Positions 38,264 through 48,903 of a stretch of DNA of 64,000 nucleotides are shown piece by piece; position 1 is the first letter of the stretch, and every line of letters begins with the position of its first letter. Made by a program: the position numbers and the translations under genes. This DNA comes from Telopea speciosissima (lineage: Eukaryota > Streptophyta > Magnoliopsida > Proteales > Proteaceae), in the NCBI RefSeq assembly GCF_018873765.1, contig NC_057924.1, forward strand, positions 10,689,001-10,753,000. Reading direction: 5' to 3'. Below the pieces are notes generated by a model that saw only the letters and a program-made list of their open reading frames with translations, was not told the origin of the DNA and did no database searches.

Positions 38264-41200
38264 ATGTCCTCCTTCAAGATCCTGCTGTCCATTTGCGCCT
38301 GTATCTCCATCTTCCAAGTCCATGCTAGATCCTTCAGTCCCTGCTTTTCCTCTCACCCATGTTGCGAAGAACTGCAGCTGACAGTGGAACAAGTCATTGA
38401 GCTCCCAAAAGAAGGGCCATACAGTAATGGAGAAGCACGAGCAGGATGTAGAAGGTGAGTATTGCCATCTCAGCCCTTACATTTTCTGCAAATAAGATAA
38501 TCAAAGATATCCAACTCTGCGGATAACCTGCATTTCAATGTATCACTATTTCTCTCTTTCTTTTCCTTAAAAAAACTTGCACTCTTTTTCCTCCCCCCCA
38601 CCCTTTAGGTGGGAATTTTGAAAAAATAATTTCATTATTGTTGATCTTTTTTCTACTATCATTTAGCAGGGTTATTAGAAAACTGGATCCATCGGATCAT
38701 CTTGAGGGCACTAGTGCCCTTGATCAGGCTAAAGACAGTAGAGTTGCTACTCAGGCTACAATTCGATGGAGGCAAATGGGGAATGATGAGAAGATGATGG
38801 TAGTTCAAGCAGAAATGAAGAGAGTGAACCAACTTCCTGTAAGCAGCAGCTATGCAACACATCGTAAGCGAGTTCTCAACAAAGTATTGCAACTTATGTC
38901 CATTCAGGTTAGAAAGCTTCGTACTTCTGATAAAAACCTGATATGGTTAAAAAGTGGATGGTGATTCTGTAATTACTGTGAAGCTTTTGGTTATATATGC
39001 CTTGTTGATGTCTACTTGAATATCAGTTCATTATAGAGCATATGGCCGTATATTGTTTTTCTTTTGTGTTTTTTAGTAACAAAGGTAAAATTTATAAAGG
39101 AAGTAATTTTTGTAACTGATCCTTGTAATTGCTTACCAAGTCACAATCACCTAGAAGAGTTGAAACACACAATCACTTTGAACACACTGACAGATTTATA
39201 ATTGAAGATTCTTTTATTTCTCTCCTTCCATAGTCCATACTACTGAGCATATAATAAAGGGTGGCAGATTCCCCAAGAGGTGTGCTCTCTTCTGCTGAAA
39301 GCTCTTATTGGCTGTGCTTCAATTAGAGCAGCAAAGCTACGGGTGTAACCCAGGACATTCGAAACTATAGTAAGAAAGTAGACCAGATTTTTGTGGTGAA
39401 AAAGTAATGAAGCGAAAAATGGCTTAACTAATTCCGCCTTTCTCTTTTTTTTTTTTTGGATGGGTGGGGTATGAGAGGATTTCACACCCTTGGAATGCAA
39501 TGCATTGGAATGCAATGCACCCATGAGATAAGATGATCAGCAAAATTTTATCCCTGTCGGCAGTTCAAAGAAGGAAAGGAGATTTTGGATGGGATATGGG
39601 AGCTCCAGAGCAAGAGGGGTAACAGGGTCCCTCCAACTCTGATCAAGCACTTGAAGTAGGAGCTGACTATAAAAATACCATCTGAGACAGATTCTTTTGT
39701 CCCTTACCCCGGGATGAATCTGTTCTTGACCCATCTATTAAGTGCGTACGAGGGGAATTGATCATTGTAATTGCTCCTTGCAGTGATGAGTTTCAGAAGT
39801 GGTAAATCTATCTTGGCAATCTCTCAGGGACTTGCGGAACTCAGCAGCCACCTTTTTTCTGCACATCCTCCTACCCTGAGTCCCTGACTTAGAAAATTAC
39901 TGGTCTCTTCCGTCTAATGCAGTAGCACTCGACTGGTTGGGCCAGCATGACTGGCTTTGGAAACCCAAACCCAGACAGAACCGGCCCAACCCGGGTATTT
40001 GGTCTAATAAGAGCTGGTAGCAGTTTTGTTAGTCTTTATGTCTTTTATCATGTTTTGCTTTGAATTGGATACGTAGGAGTAGGAGATAGAGTTTGATCGC
40101 AAGTTACTTTCAGTTTTAGAGTCTAGTTAGGAATCTTTGTTTTTCTCTTTATAGACTTGCATGTACCCAAACGGCGGGCCTCGGTGCAACGGTAAGGTTG
40201 CTCCATTGCGACTTAGTGGTCGCAGGTTCGAGTCGGGAAACAGCTTCTCCGTGAAGTGGGAGTAAGGCTGCGTACATTAATGACCCTTCCCAGACCCTGC
40301 AGTGGCAGGAGCCTCGTGCATTGGGTACGCCCTTTTATACTTGCATGTACCTAATGAAAAGGACAGATTTGAATAGAGAATGAAATTGTTTTGTTGGTTG
40401 CTGCCAAGAGCTGTGAGTGCGTGACTCTCTTTCTTCCTACAACTCTGAGTTCCATCTCAGGCATTTTTCCCTTCTCTCATTGGGCTCTCCACCACCATCA
40501 TCTCTTTCGGGGAGAGTGTTGTTAAGAATTGTCGATTAGAGAGTTTACAGGGTTTCTGGGGGTGTTTTAGTCTTATTTATACTTCTAGTTTATTCCATTG
40601 TCTTAAGGGTATTTTGGGCAGTTTACTTGTAATTCATTAATGCTGAAGTTAAATCGTGAGGGAGTTTATTTTCTCTCAATCGATCTCTCTCTTCTCTTCT
40701 CTTCTCCATCTTCTTCTTCTTCTTCTTTGTTCTTCACTGCTGGTCAGACCTAGGGTCTGTTCTGTTACATGGTATCAGAGCACTAATTCTGATCAACAGG
40801 ACTTTCCCTTGTTGCTGGTTTGAAGGCTTCTCCTTCATCTTGCTTTCTTATCGTGGTCTGCCGCAACCAGATGCTGTACATTCCTGTCTGAACCCTAGTC
40901 ATATCCTAATGAAGGACTAGGGTTCCCTGTTTTGCTGAAGAATGATCGTGCCTTTTGTGCCTGGAGCTGTTCGAGATTTCTGCTGCATGAAGTGATTGAT
41001 TTCTCAATACCCTGTGAGAATCGAGTTCCTTTTTCTCCTGGGATTTCTTCTCCATATTGGCTGCTGGTTTGGGGACTTTTATTCCTCATTATTTAGTGGT
41101 TATCTACACCAACAATTGATTGTATTTTGGGCTGTTCAGCCTCCTTTCTGCAGTTGTCGATTTTTACCCTAATCTGGGTTTGGACTGAAATCGACTCTTT

Positions 41201-44200
41201 GGTTTGTCTTCATTATTGTTGGCTGTCCCTGCTCTGTATCTATCCCAGGTATTCTCTGACAATATTATTTGACCTCATGGCTGATTCTAAGCCTCCCATG
41301 GACAACTTTAATAATCAGATTACTACAATCAAGCTGAATGGTGCCTCCAACTACCTTCTTTGGTCTCAAGCCTTTGAAGTTTATGTTACTGCTCGCCGGA
41401 AGATGTCTTATCTCATGATGACACCGCCAGCCCCTACTGATGACAAATATGATGATTGGAAGGCTGAGAATGCAACACTTCTTTGCTGGCTTTGGAATAG
41501 CATGGAACCATCCATAGCCTCTAATGTTATGTTTCATAAAACTGCCAAGGGTGTTTGGGAAGAACTCAAGGAAAGCTATTCTCAAGATACCAATCTGTCT
41601 CGAATTTATGATATGTATGAGAAATTTTTCTCCTTCAAGCAAGAAGGAAAGTCTCTTGGCGAATACTACAGTTCACTGAAGGGAATGTGGGAAGACCTCA
41701 ATGTGTACCAGCCTATCTCCACTGATGCCTCTGTAATTAAATCCCAACGATCTGAGTTTTTGGTTGCTAAGTTTCTCTCTGGATTTGATCCTGATCTTCA
41801 ATCCTTCAAAAGCCAATTATTGGCTGGGGAGAAGATTCCATCTATGAATGAAGCATACTGTCGGATCCAGAGAGTTGTTTCTCCTTCGGTGGTGAAGTCT
41901 GATCCAGCTCTTGTCTCCAAGGATAATTGTGCCCTCTTTATCTCTACTGGAGGACGTGGTCGTGGTGGTAGTACCTCTTCTCGAGGTCGTGGTTCTGGAT
42001 CTAGTCGTGGTTGTGGGGTTGGTCATGGTAGTCATGGGGCTGTTTCCAATTTTGCTGGTTCCTCCTCTGGTGATGGTGGCTCTCGATGGTGTTCTCATTG
42101 TGGTCGTCCCAACCACACAGTTGACAAATGTTGGCTGAAACATGGCAAACCACAATGGGCACGTGAGTAATTTGCTAACGCTGCAATCTCTGATGGAGCG
42201 GCTGATCCTGTGCAGCCTCCTGACACTACTCATGGGTCTTCCATTGATGGTGGTAGTTCCTCCAATGACCTGGTTTCTCAACTCTTACAACGAGTGCAGC
42301 AACTTGAGGCATCCTCCTCTACATCTACAGCTGTCCTTGCCCACTTAGGTACATCTATTGCATGTTTTGCCTCCTCATCTTCTCCGTGGGTCATTGACTC
42401 CGGTGCCTCTTCACACATGACTGGTAAGCCCAATTTATTTTCAACTTTTACACAGTCCGCTGTCCCATCTCGGATTTCTATTGCCGATGGGTCTTTTATA
42501 CCTGTTACTGGTCATGGGGATATCCCCTTATCTTTTGACCTTTCCTTGTCTAATTTCCTTCATGTACCTAAGCTTCCTCTTAATCTTCTCTCTGTTAGTC
42601 AATTAACTAAGACTCTGAATTGTTCTATAACCTTTCATCCTTCTCACTGTGTCTTTCAGGCTCTTGCAACAAGGACGACGATTGATGGAGGACATGAGAA
42701 GGGTGGCCTCTATTACTTTGACTTGGCATCTACTTCTACGGCAGCAGTTGCTACTTCTTCTGACATTTCTCCTTTACATTGGCACTATCGGCTAGGACAT
42801 CCTTCTTTATCCAAGCTGCGCCTTCTTGTTCCTAGCTGCAAATCTATTTCCCGCATTAAGTGTGAAGCTTGTGAGCTTGGCAAGCATCATCGTACTGTTT
42901 TTCCTTTGAGTCCAGAGTCTAGGAGTACTTTGTTTCAGTTAGTCCATTCTGATATTTGGGGTCCTTGTAGGATCAAGAGTCGGTTAGGTTTTTATTATTT
43001 TGTTAGTTTTATTGATGATCATTCTCGTATGACATGGTTGTACCTCTTGAAAGATAGATCTGAATTTGTTTCTATTTTCAAACAATTTTATAATGAAATT
43101 CGTGTTCAATTTGGTGTTCATTTAAAGATTTTGTGTACTGACAATGCCCTAGAGATGATTCAACGTGAGGTTTCCTCTTTTTGTTTTGACAATGGCATCA
43201 TTCATCAAACTAGTTGCTTTACACACCTCAACAAAATGGTGTGGCAGAGCGCAAAAACCGCCATTTGTTAGACATTACTAGGTCCTTGATGTTTCATATG
43301 AATGTTCCTAAACTGTATTGGGTTGATGCACTTTTAACCGCTTGTTTCTTGATTAATCGTATGCCTTCCTCTGTTCTTAATAATCAAATTCCATTTAATA
43401 TTGTTTTTCCTGATCGAGCTGTTTTCTCTCTCCCACCTCATGTCTTTGTTGCCAATGTTTTGTTCATGTGCTTCGCCCTAGTCTTGATAAACTATCTCCT
43501 AGGGCTATCAAGTGTTTGTTTCTTGGTTATTCTCGTACCCAAAAGGGTTATAGTTTTGATCCCATCTCTCGCCAACAGTTTGTTTCCGCTGATGTTACCT
43601 TTTTCGAAAACTCTCCTTATTTTGCTGATTCTTCCATTGGCGTGGATCTTGTTCTTGATACTGGTGGGGTTAATCGTATTGTGGCTGAATCTATTCCTCC
43701 TCCTATCCCATTGGCTGCTAATCCTGATCCCACGCAGGTGAAGGTCTACACCTGTCGTACCCAACAGCAGCCGCTGCCGCTGCCATTGCCACCTCCACCT
43801 ATTGAGGCTGCCTCTCCACTACCACCAGCTGACTCCTTGCCTGTGGATCCCGTTTTAGACATTGATGATCTCCCTATCGCAAAAAGGAAAGGTACTCGCA
43901 CTTGCACTTAGACCCCCCCTTTACCCATTGGCCAATTATGTTTCTGTTTCTCATCTCCCACATCATCATTGTGTTTTTGTTGCTGCTTTACATTCTACTT
44001 TTGTTCCCCACTCTTATAAGATTGTTTTATCCCACCATGGGTGGAAACATGCTATGGATGTGAAGATGGATGCCTTGGTCTCTTGTAAGACTTGGTCATT
44101 GGTTGACCTACCGCCTGGTAAGGATCTTATTAAGTGTCGTTGGGTGTACACGGTTAAGTACAATCCAGATGGCACTGTGGAGCGGCTCAAGGCCCGTTTA

Positions 44201-46588
44201 GTTGCCAAGGGGTTTACACAGACCTATGCGGTTGACTACTTCGAGACCTTCTCCCCTGTTGCGAGGTTGAATTCTGTTCGCATTTTGCTTTCCTTGGTTG
44301 TAAATCTTGATTGGCCTCTCTTTCAGATGGATGTGAAGAATGCCTTCTTATATGGTGATCTCCAAGAGGAGGTGTACATGGAGCAACCTCCTGGTTATGT
44401 TGCTCAGGGGGAGGATAGTGTCCGGGTGTGTCGCCTTCATAAGGCCATTTATGGACTGAAATAGTCTCCCCGTGCGTGGTTTGATAAATTCAGCAGTGTT
44501 ATGGCTGGTTGTGGGTTCTCTCAGTATTATTCTAATCACTCTATCTTTGTTAGACATCAGGGGTCTAACGTGGTCATCTTAGCAGTTTATGTTGATGACA
44601 TTATTGTTACTGGTAATGACGCTTCTGGGATTGCACAGGTGAAGACATATTTGCATGATAACTTCCAGATCAAGGATTTGGGTAGCCTCAGGTACTTTCT
44701 TGGTATTGAGGTTGTTCGCAGTTCTCGAGGTCTTAGACTATCCCAGAGGAAGTATGTTCTTGATTTACTTGTTGAGACAGGAATTTTGAGTTGCAAACCT
44801 ATTGATACTCCTATGGATCCACATGTCAAGTTTGGTACTTCTGGTGATAAGGAATTTAGTGACCCACGTCAGTATCGACGCCTGGTCAGTAAACTTATCT
44901 ACCTTACTGTTACTCGTCCTGATATCTCCTTTGTTGTGGGTGTTGTTAGTCAGTTCATGTAGACACCTAAGCAAGTATATTGGGATGCTGCTTGTCGTAT
45001 TTTACGCTACCTCAAGGGTGCTCCAGGTAAGGGGCTGGTTTACCGTCACCATGCTCACACCAGCATTATTGGGTTCTCTGATGCTGATTGGGCTGGTTCT
45101 GATGGCGATAGAAGATCGACTACAGGTTATTGCACTTTCTTTGGAGGTAATTTGGTTACCTGGAAGAGCAAGAAACAGACCACTGTTGCTCGTTCCAGTG
45201 TTGAGGCTGAGTACAGAGCTATGGCTCATACAGCTGCAGAGTTGATGTGGGTTCGTTCTTTTGCTTTTGAGCTTGGTTATTCTAGTGATCAGCCCATGGA
45301 GATGTACTGTGATAATCAAGCTGCCATTTATATTGCCAACAACCTTGTTTTTCATGAACGGACCAAGCACATTGAAGTTGACTGTCATTTTGTTCGAGAT
45401 GCTGTTCAGAAGAAGCTAATTACTACTCCCTTTGTTCGTTCCCAGTTTCAGCTTGGAGATATGTTTACGAAGGCTTTGTTTCGACCTCAGTTCTTGAGTG
45501 GTTGTTCCAAGCTGGATCTTGGTGATGTCTACGCTCCAGCTTGAGGGGGCGTGTTAAGAATTGTTGATTAGAGAGTTTATAGGGTTTCTGGGGGTGTTTT
45601 AGTCTTATTTATATTTCTAGTTTATTCCATTGTCTTAAGGGTATTTTGGGCAGTTTACTTGTAATTCATTAATGCTGAAGTTATAAATAAGATTGCCCCC
45701 CCTCACGATTAACACACACAGAAATCGTGAGGGAGTTTATTTTCTCTCAATCGGTCTCTCTCTTCTCTTCTCTTCTCTTCTCCATCTTCTTCTTCTTCTT
45801 TGTTCTTCACTGCTGGTCAGACCTAGGGTCTGTTCTGTTACAAGTGTGACGATAATTGTGCCACAACAGTCTAACCTGTCCCTGCTTGGTTTGTCTCCTC
45901 CATGGTTGTCAAGGCATTACCTGGGCGCCTTGTTGGTGTTGCCTTGGTGTTTTTTTCCCTCCTCCAATGCCTAGGGTTGCCTAAACGCCGTGACAACTAT
46001 GGTCTCCTCATCTTGAGAGTGGGGCCAACCCAAAGAACAAAAATCACACAATCAGCTTGGCAAATTGGGACGTTCATATTTGATCAGATGGATTCTATGA
46101 ACTGCTCTTTATTTAATTAGCTCATTCTTGGGAATAATCCCACATTGATTAACTATGGGACCTTGGATGTTTCATATAGCGGTTGATCTTCTCCACTTAA
46201 TAGCTTAAGCTTTTGGGGTGGATATTATCAACATGGTATTAGAGCCACCAGGCTGACTACGTTAATTATACATCCATGTAAGTCCACCCAAAAAGAATGC
46301 CACATGTGCCATGTGTACCCTCACCCAAAAAAGAGGCAACATGTGAAAGGGAGTGTTGGGAACAATCTCATATCAAGTTATCAACTAACCATGGAACCTT
46401 GGATGACTTCATATACTAGTTGGGCCTCTTAATCTAATAGCTAAAGCTTTGGGTTTGAACACTTCAACACTCTTTTATTTATGTAAGTTGTGAGATTATC
46501 TGATTTTCCTTTTTCTCCCTCATTTTGGCAGAGGTCTAAAACACAGGAGGAAGAGTTGGAGCTGCTTTTTGCTGGCTTATCTCTCTGA
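38264..46588 (+). CDS. 161-aa protein of unknown function, three exons
   Basis: Coding exons are 38264-38454, 38670-38907 and 46532-46588, joined in phases 2 and 0. I do not recognise the family. The N-terminus ([20 protein letters not shown]) is hydrophobic and could be a signal peptide or simply a buried helix. It is followed by a Cys/Ser-rich stretch ([10 protein letters not shown]) and then by a charged, helical C-terminal half with [20 protein letters not shown] and KVLQLMSIQ. The last exon adds [17 protein letters not shown] and the stop; it has good splice signals (TTTTGGCAG) and reads as a natural end. The upstream in-frame TTG at 38243 is not a eukaryotic start. The second intron (7.6 kb) contains a copia element and other insertions. 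The exon structure is well supported; the exact N-terminus is less sure. Confidence 0.65.
40168..40338 (+). mobile_element. Au-type SINE, complete, with 13-bp target duplication
   Basis: A tRNA-derived head with an A-box-like CGGTGCAACGGT (from about 40182) and B box GGTTCGAGTC (40225-40234). The body reads GTGGGAGTAAGGCTGCGTAC…CCCTGCAGTGGCAGGAGCCTC and the tail GGGTACGCCCTTTT. The direct repeat ACTTGCATGTACC flanks it exactly (40155-40167, 40339-40351). The element is transcribed by RNA polymerase III in principle and is moved by a LINE. It is not a functional tRNA. Confidence 0.92.
40520..45842 (+). mobile_element. Ty1/copia LTR retrotransposon, complete ends, coding region broken
   Basis: LTRs are at 40520-40769 (250 bp) and 45552-45842 (291 bp). 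Both start TGTTAAGAATTG and end TCTGTTCTGTTACA. The primer-binding site TGGTATCAGAGC follows at 40770 and the polypurine-like TTGAGGGGGC precedes the second LTR. A perfect 5-bp duplication AGTGT lies at 40515-40519 and 45843-45847. The LTR length difference is mostly one block in the 3' copy, around a CCCTCACGATT…AATCGTGAGGG hairpin, which is absent from the 5' copy. The insertion is in the sense direction in intron 2 of the 161-aa gene. Confidence 0.95.
41277..45544 (+). pseudogene. Ty1/copia gag-pol polyprotein, disrupted
   Basis: Domain order is gag, protease, integrase, RT, RNase H, the copia order. Gag starts [11 protein letters not shown] at 41277 and ends with a CCHC knuckle ([14 protein letters not shown], about 42090-42132). 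Protease has the [10 protein letters not shown] motif (about 42396). Integrase shows [21 protein letters not shown] and SDIWGP…[10 protein letters not shown], then [10 protein letters not shown] shows [11 protein letters not shown], the [19 protein letters not shown] block and catalytic YVDDII (about 44588). RNase H shows DADWAGS and [11 protein letters not shown]. Lesions are a TAA near 42168, frame changes near 43225, 43470 and 43908, and TAG codons near 44462 and 44960, so no intact polyprotein can be made. Confidence 0.93.
45901..46001. mobile_element. 101-bp hAT-like MITE, ATAGTTGTCA family
   Basis: It starts CATGGTTGTCAAGGC and ends CGCCGTGACAACTATG. A perfect 8-bp target duplication GTCTCCTC lies at 45893-45900 and 46002-46009. 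It lies 58 bp beyond the copia LTR. Confidence 0.82.
46126..46469 (+). mobile_element. TRIM (terminal-repeat retrotransposon in miniature), 344 bp
   Basis: Two direct repeats of 108 bp (46126-46233) and 116 bp (46354-46469) share GGGAAYAATC, CTTGGATG, TAATAGCT and an end in TCAACA. A primer-binding site TGGTATTAGAGCC directly follows the first. A purine tract GAAAGGGAG precedes the second. Flanks CTCAT/CTCTT match at 4 of 5. There is no coding capacity. It ends only about 60 bp before the last exon of the 161-aa gene. Confidence 0.75.
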
Positions 46589-48780
46589 CAAACAAACCCA
46601 AAATATATGAGCACTGGTTAGTTTTCACTATAATTATATTGATGACTAACGGTTAAAGTTCCAGCATTCTTTCTTGTATTAGTACTGTTGTGTTTTTTTG
46701 TTGTTATTGACGTTGAGGGGGTTAGTGGGACTGGCCATACTTCCAAGGGCTCCAGATCTGCTATCTGGCAGTGTAGGTGTCTTGGAGAAACCACCAATAG
46801 GCCCCTTGTCTCTTTGTCAAATTTCAGTATAGTTCCTGATAAGTTTTGGCCTAAGGCAAAAGTAAAGCCATTTTCTTTTTTTCTAATTGACATAAAAATG
46901 TACATTGGGCCGGCAGGAAATATGAGGGGAAGAGTCAAAAGAAGTAATGAACTGTGACGTTAAGTGGGACCTAAAATTGTACATGTGGAATTTTAGATTG
47001 GCTACATCAAACCTCCACACAATCCAAATTGAGCTGGCCAGTATGCTAAGCGTATCAAGATGGTGGAGAGAATCATCCCAAAAACACTTTTTTTTTTGGT
47101 TGGCTTATAATTGTTTGTTGTTGGCTCAAATATGTGATCTGTTTGGAGAAGCTTCTATAAGTGATCCACTTATCGAGCCTTTCTCCTTGTATTAAATTTA
47201 CAATTATGGATTTACCCATATGAATAGACAAAGTTAATAGCATTCTAATTCTCCTTATTCATGTCATAATCCTGAAAGACTTGCTAAACTCTGGTACTGA
47301 ATGCTTTGGTTTCTTTTCTTTTTTTGAAGAACTTCGAATGCTTGGGAGTTTCTACCATCAAACAGATGTGGATCACAAAATATATTGGGTTCTAATACAA
47401 CTTAATGCTCAGTCTGTTGTACTAAAGCTTCATAATGCCAATGAATCTATGATGTATCTCTGTTATTATGGATCAAGCATTCTCCATGGTTGACAAATCA
47501 TGAATAAGGTCATACAGGGCATTTGTTACATACCTAATTACATTCAAAGTGAAGCAATTCATTCAATGGAGGAAGTGCTAGCACACATTTGCATACCCAT
47601 TTTGTTCAGTTAGGGTGTTCGGAAACTACCACTCAGAAGAATTTTTATTGTGGCAGGTGTAGAACCTTTGAGATACAATCAGGAGGATATGATTTGTTCC
47701 AATCTTGCATAATAGCAGACAAAACTGTGACTGTGAGACAAGCAAGTTCATGAGCAGGTGATAGAGCTTCTAGTTCTGAAACCCATTGAAAGAAAGGATA
47801 TGCCAATAAAGCTTGTCTCCAAGCTTTATTGAAAAAGTTTTGTAACCACCTCACATATCACTGTTCATGTGAGGGGGTGGTAAATCATAAATGCCCTTCC
47901 CCCTTTGGTCGAACTCCAAAAAGGGTTCCCTTACTCGCTCCAAACTGCACTCGGGCAGTGTAGGAACCCTCTCCCTACATTTTTTTTTTCCAATGAGGGT
48001 AAATCTTGTCATTTCACAAACAACATCGAATGAATTTCAACATTTTGAAAACCATTTTTCACGCATACATTAACTTCTGGGAATAAGACAAATGGCAAAA
48101 AAAAGTAAGGTTCAACTTTTTAATTCACCACTTAGGTGAGAACAAGTTGTTCCCACAAAAATTTACATGTCACCAATCTAAAGATGATTCAAGCAGTTGG
48201 AATTAGTCGCCGCCGCCGATTCAAATCCGATTCTAATGAATTGAAAAGAAACAGTCATATTCTGCAAAAATAATGAATTGGCAAGAAGGCCCTAAAATCA
48301 CTAGATCGCTTGGAATCAGGATCAGCTCTAGCAGTCCTCCGTCACATGGACACAATCATGTAACCATGTTCCACTATTTGGCATGAAATTCGAGAATGAA
48401 GATCCAACTGCTTAGGTATTTCATCAATGGGCCTATTTGATCTGGGTCCCAAACTTCTATGAATAGATTTTGGATCTCAGAATTGATCAAATCATGTAAA
48501 CTCTAACTGTTCTAACATAAAATATGAGGTTTTGGAACAGACACAATGTTGATTGACTACCTTTTTTTTTTTTTTAATAAAGCAAAACGTTGACTTTATT
48601 CTTAACATCCTTTGGGCCTGGATCCTATAGCCTTTTATGTTTAATAATGACCATGCACCGTGGGCCTTGGCCCAGCAATACAAGAACAGAAATAAGCAGC
48701 CCAAAATACCCATCTACACCTTTTCTCTCTCATATATTGGTGGGTAATTTGGAAATTGTTCGGTGTCATTTTCGTCCATA
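46589..48780. other. 3' flank of the 161-aa gene and intergenic DNA
   Basis: The first few hundred bases are presumably the 3' UTR. ORFs at 46618-46938 (minus), 46688-46957 (plus) and 47645-47854 (minus) match nothing I know. CCTCACATATCACTGTTCAT…GTGAGG at about 47850-47875 is a short hairpin that may belong to a foldback repeat reaching about 48150. No gene was assigned. Confidence 0.4.
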
Positions 48781-48839
48781 GAAAAAAAAATAAAAAGGGA
48801 TTTCTCGGACCCTCCTCGGTTCTCAGTCGAAGACTTCGA

Positions 48840-48903
48840 AGTTTCGTTTTCTCTCTCTCTCTCTCTGGTTTACATTTTGCCTTTTGAAAGAAAACCTCGA
48901 AGG
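48840..48903 (+). promoter_or_regulatory. CT-repeat 5' leader of the complex I-like gene
   Basis: A TC microsatellite at 48852-48868 lies 36-52 bp before the ATG, a common feature of plant 5' UTRs. An AAAATAAAAAG stretch at about 48786-48797 may serve as a TATA-like element. Confidence 0.35.

Larger units (their letters stand above)
38908..46531 (+). other. Intron 2 of the 161-aa gene
   Basis: A 7.6 kb GT-AG intron. It holds an Au SINE, a complete copia element, a hAT-like MITE and a TRIM. The part from 38908 to 40154 shows only short ORFs on either strand that I could not place in any family. Confidence 0.6.

Noticed and set aside
39240..39734. Minus ORFs of 65-94 codons
   Set aside because: No recognisable domain; they are in the intron of the 161-aa gene and begin or end at low-complexity sequence.
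40168..40260. tRNA gene
   Set aside because: The A and B boxes belong to a SINE head; the acceptor stem and full cloverleaf are absent and a 13-bp target duplication brackets the whole SINE.
41817..42281. 154-codon minus ORF rich in Thr and Arg
   Set aside because: Shadow of the Gly/Ser/Arg-rich end of the copia gag frame.
46618..46938. 106-codon minus ORF next to the 161-aa gene
   Set aside because: It starts at a non-ATG codon, has no recognised domain, and lies in the likely 3' UTR of the plus-strand gene.
47645..47854. 69-codon minus ORF
   Set aside because: No recognised motif, no splice partners, and non-ATG start.
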